This document shows positions 62,753-64,000 of a DNA stretch of 64,000 bases, in pieces (position 1 is the stretch's first letter; each line of letters starts with the position of its first letter). A program made the translations under genes and the position numbers. The notes under the pieces were generated by a model. It was given only the letters and a program-made list of their open reading frames with translations, was not told the origin of the DNA and searched no databases. This DNA is from Sphingobacterium chungjuense (lineage in GTDB: Bacteria > Bacteroidota > Bacteroidia > Sphingobacteriales > Sphingobacteriaceae): the NCBI RefSeq assembly GCF_011316935.1, contig NZ_WLYS01000003.1, forward strand, positions 310,001 to 374,000. Reading direction: 5' to 3'.

Positions 62753-63805
62753 TCAGGCTCTGCATATAATTTCCAAACTGTCGTTACCCACCTGCATTTT
62801 CTCTACAAGTCTGCCATTTACAGTTGGTGCCGGTAAGCCATTTTCCCATTCAAAATCAGCAGAAAATATCCGTGCCTCATCCCACAGCCCTGCATCGATA
62901 AACATTTGATGGGTCTTCGAGCCACCTTCGATAATGATGGATTGCACATCCATCAGATGCAGTTGATAGAGGATATTATGAGGCAAATAAAGATCAAAAT
63001 TCTCTAATTCGATATACTTGACATGCGTGCTCCAATCGGTCTTCTTCGCATTGAATACCAAGGTCTCTACCTCTGCATTAAGAATCGAAGCATCAGCCGC
63101 CACGGAAAGATTTTTATCGATCAATACTCTCTTCGGATGACTTCCGACCCAATCACGTACGGTAAGGGACGGATTATCAATCAACGCGGTTCTAGTACCG
63201 ACCAAGATCGCATCTTCTTCTGCACGCCATTTGTGCACCAACTGTTGGCTGGCACTATTAGAGATCCATTGTTGTTTGGGTTCGAGCGAAGCCAAAAAAC
63301 CATTACTTGTCTGCGCCCATTTAAGAATCACATACGGTCGTTGCTGCTCCAAGCGTGTGAAAAATCGCCTATTCAACCATTGAGCCTCTTGCTCCAAAAG
63401 GCCTAATACAACTTCTATTCCGGCGTCCTGCAAGCGTTGCACTCCTGCCCCATTCACTTTAGCAAATGGATCTTGACAAGCGATAACGACCTTTTGCAAT
63501 TGATAACGCGCCAACATATCGGCGCAGGGCGGTGTTTTCCCAAAATGAGCACATGGCTCAAGACTCACATAAATCGTACTGTTTTTGAGCATCTTTGCCG
63601 CATCAGTCTCACCGTATTTTGTGATTACTTCTTGAACGGCATTAACCTCTGCATGCGGACCACCATAAGGAGAGGTATAACCTTCCCCAACAATCTGCTG
63701 ATCGTGCACAATCACAGCGCCCACCATCGGATTCGGACTTACCGTGCCGGCGCCCATTTCGGCCAATTGCAAACAGCGACGCATGTATAACTCATCCAGT
63801 ATCAT
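62753..63805 (-). CDS. ribD: Bifunctional riboflavin deaminase/reductase
   Basis: 350 residues. N-terminal cytidine-deaminase-like domain with zinc site HAE (His51, Glu53) and PCAHFGKTPPC (Cys85, Cys94); C-terminal RibD_C reductase from about 145 (YVILKWAQTSNGFLA, DAILVGTRTALIDNPSLTVRD, IIEGGSKTHQMFID). It does steps 2 and 3 of riboflavin synthesis. The -7 box TAGATTTG is 5 nt before the first ATG; starting at Met8 would leave a short leader. Divergent from prmC. Confidence 0.95.
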   Translation of the reverse strand: MILDELYMRRCLQLAEMGAGTVSPNPMVGAVIVHDQQIVGEGYTSPYGGPHAEVNAVQEVITKYGETDAAKMLKNSTIYVSLEPCAHFGKTPPCADMLARYQLQKVVIACQDPFAKVNGAGVQRLQDAGIEVVLGLLEQEAQWLNRRFFTRLEQQRPYVILKWAQTSNGFLASLEPKQQWISNSASQQLVHKWRAEEDAILVGTRTALIDNPSLTVRDWVGSHPKRVLIDKNLSVAADASILNAEVETLVFNAKKTDWSTHVKYIELENFDLYLPHNILYQLHLMDVQSIIIEGGSKTHQMFIDAGLWDEARIFSADFEWENGLPAPTVNGRLVEKMQVGNDSLEIICRA

Positions 63806-63809
63806 CCAG

Positions 63810-63817
63810 CAAATCTA
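63810..63817 (-). promoter_or_regulatory. -7 box (TAGATTTG) of ribD, close to the ATG
   Basis: Exact TAnnTTTG on the minus strand, last base 5 nt from the A of the first ATG. This predicts a leaderless ribD mRNA, unless Met8 is used. Confidence 0.5.
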
Positions 63818-63856
63818 TCAAATACGCATCAATAATAATAAAAGAATCGGCTTTCG

Positions 63857-63864
63857 TAAGTTTG
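63857..63864 (+). promoter_or_regulatory. -7 box (TAAGTTTG) of prmC, close to the ATG
   Basis: Exact TAnnTTTG on the plus strand, last base 4 nt before the A of the ATG. It lies in the 62-bp gap shared with ribD. Confidence 0.5.
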
Positions 63865-63867
63865 CAT

Positions 63868-64000
63868 ATGCAAACGCTACACTCCTTACGTACCATATTC
63901 GGTCAACGGCTCGCTGAGATTTATCCAGCTGAGGAAATAGACAGTCTTTTCTATATTGCCGCCGCCGAGACATTGTCTATCTCGAGACTTCAAGTGAAGA
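63868..64000 (+). CDS. N-terminal fragment of PrmC-like release factor methyltransferase (3'-truncated)
   Basis: 44 residues visible, starting MQTLHSLRTIFGQRLAEIYP and running off the right edge. The pattern AEIYPAEEIDSLFYIAAAETL matches the helical N-terminal domain of PrmC/HemK, which methylates the GGQ glutamine of release factors. Gene order ribD-prmC divergent is common in Bacteroidota. The catalytic domain (NPPY) is outside the window, so the call rests on this short segment and context. Confidence 0.6.
   Translation, partial: MQTLHSLRTIFGQRLAEIYPAEEIDSLFYIAAAETLSISRLQVK

Noticed and set aside
1..64000. CRISPR arrays, insertion sequences, prophage or integrative elements
   Set aside because: No transposase, integrase or phage protein and no regularly spaced long repeats were seen; the only tRNA gene has no integrase or duplicated 3' end nearby.

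Overview
The window is chromosomal DNA from a member of the Bacteroidota, most likely the Sphingobacteriaceae (Sphingobacterium/Pedobacter relatives). Evidence: a SusC/SusD pair, a type III glutamine synthetase, families common in this phylum (DUF4199, DUF2851, DUF2271, PorT-like barrel, S9 and M16 peptidases), many TPR and ankyrin proteins, no Shine-Dalgarno-like spacing, and repeated use of the Bacteroidota promoter -7 element TAnnTTTG. The genus call is inference; no rRNA gene is present. I found no phage, insertion sequence or CRISPR array.

Layout. 0-10 kb (+): the 3' part of a clan GH-A glycoside hydrolase and a GH16 beta-glucanase lipoprotein; a possible short RNA ending at a strong terminator; a membrane adenylate cyclase with an HD-domain phosphohydrolase; then a SusC/SusD glycan uptake pair. 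10-17 kb (-): a DEAD-box helicase and a four-gene operon (secreted ankyrin protein, DUF2271, PepSY-flavodoxin-FNR fusion, ApbE) that looks like an envelope flavin electron-transfer module. 16.6-17.5 kb: gene-free DNA with 11-bp periodic repeats. 17.5-25.5 kb (-): mnmE, an SRPBCC protein, pyrE (divergent from a NUDIX gene), lysC-lysA, serC-serA. 25.8-31.4 kb: gyrA overlapping a TPR gene, a second TPR gene, a lipoprotein. 31.5-39.2 kb: glnN, an S9 peptidase, a SIMPL protein, an MBL hydrolase, a porin-like barrel. 39.5-44.4 kb: tRNA-Cys, a 59-residue ORF, and a gpsA-hemF-M16-M16 operon. 44.5-52 kb: alkaline phosphatase and a tripartite RND efflux operon. 52-54.9 kb: two L,D-transpeptidase-type proteins and an MBL hydrolase. 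55-64 kb: a membrane/biosynthesis block (degenerate dihydroorotase homologue, acidic protein, DUF4199, two GT2 glycosyltransferases), ubiX with a possible attenuator or small RNA in its leader, an ankyrin protein, ribD with a DUF2851 gene, and the start of prmC.

How the genes fit together. The 5' genes handle beta-glucan-type polysaccharides. The lys, ser, pyr, glutamine, riboflavin, haem and phospholipid genes are housekeeping. RibD (flavin precursor), UbiX (prenylated FMN) and the ApbE module all depend on flavin, but no physical link between them is seen.

The items I think most deserve a second look are the ApbE/PepSY/DUF2271 module, the ubiX leader transcript, the sigma54-like short RNA, the degenerate dihydroorotase, promoter boxes placed 4-6 nt from start codons (predicting leaderless mRNAs), and a perfect 16-bp hairpin inside a coding region.
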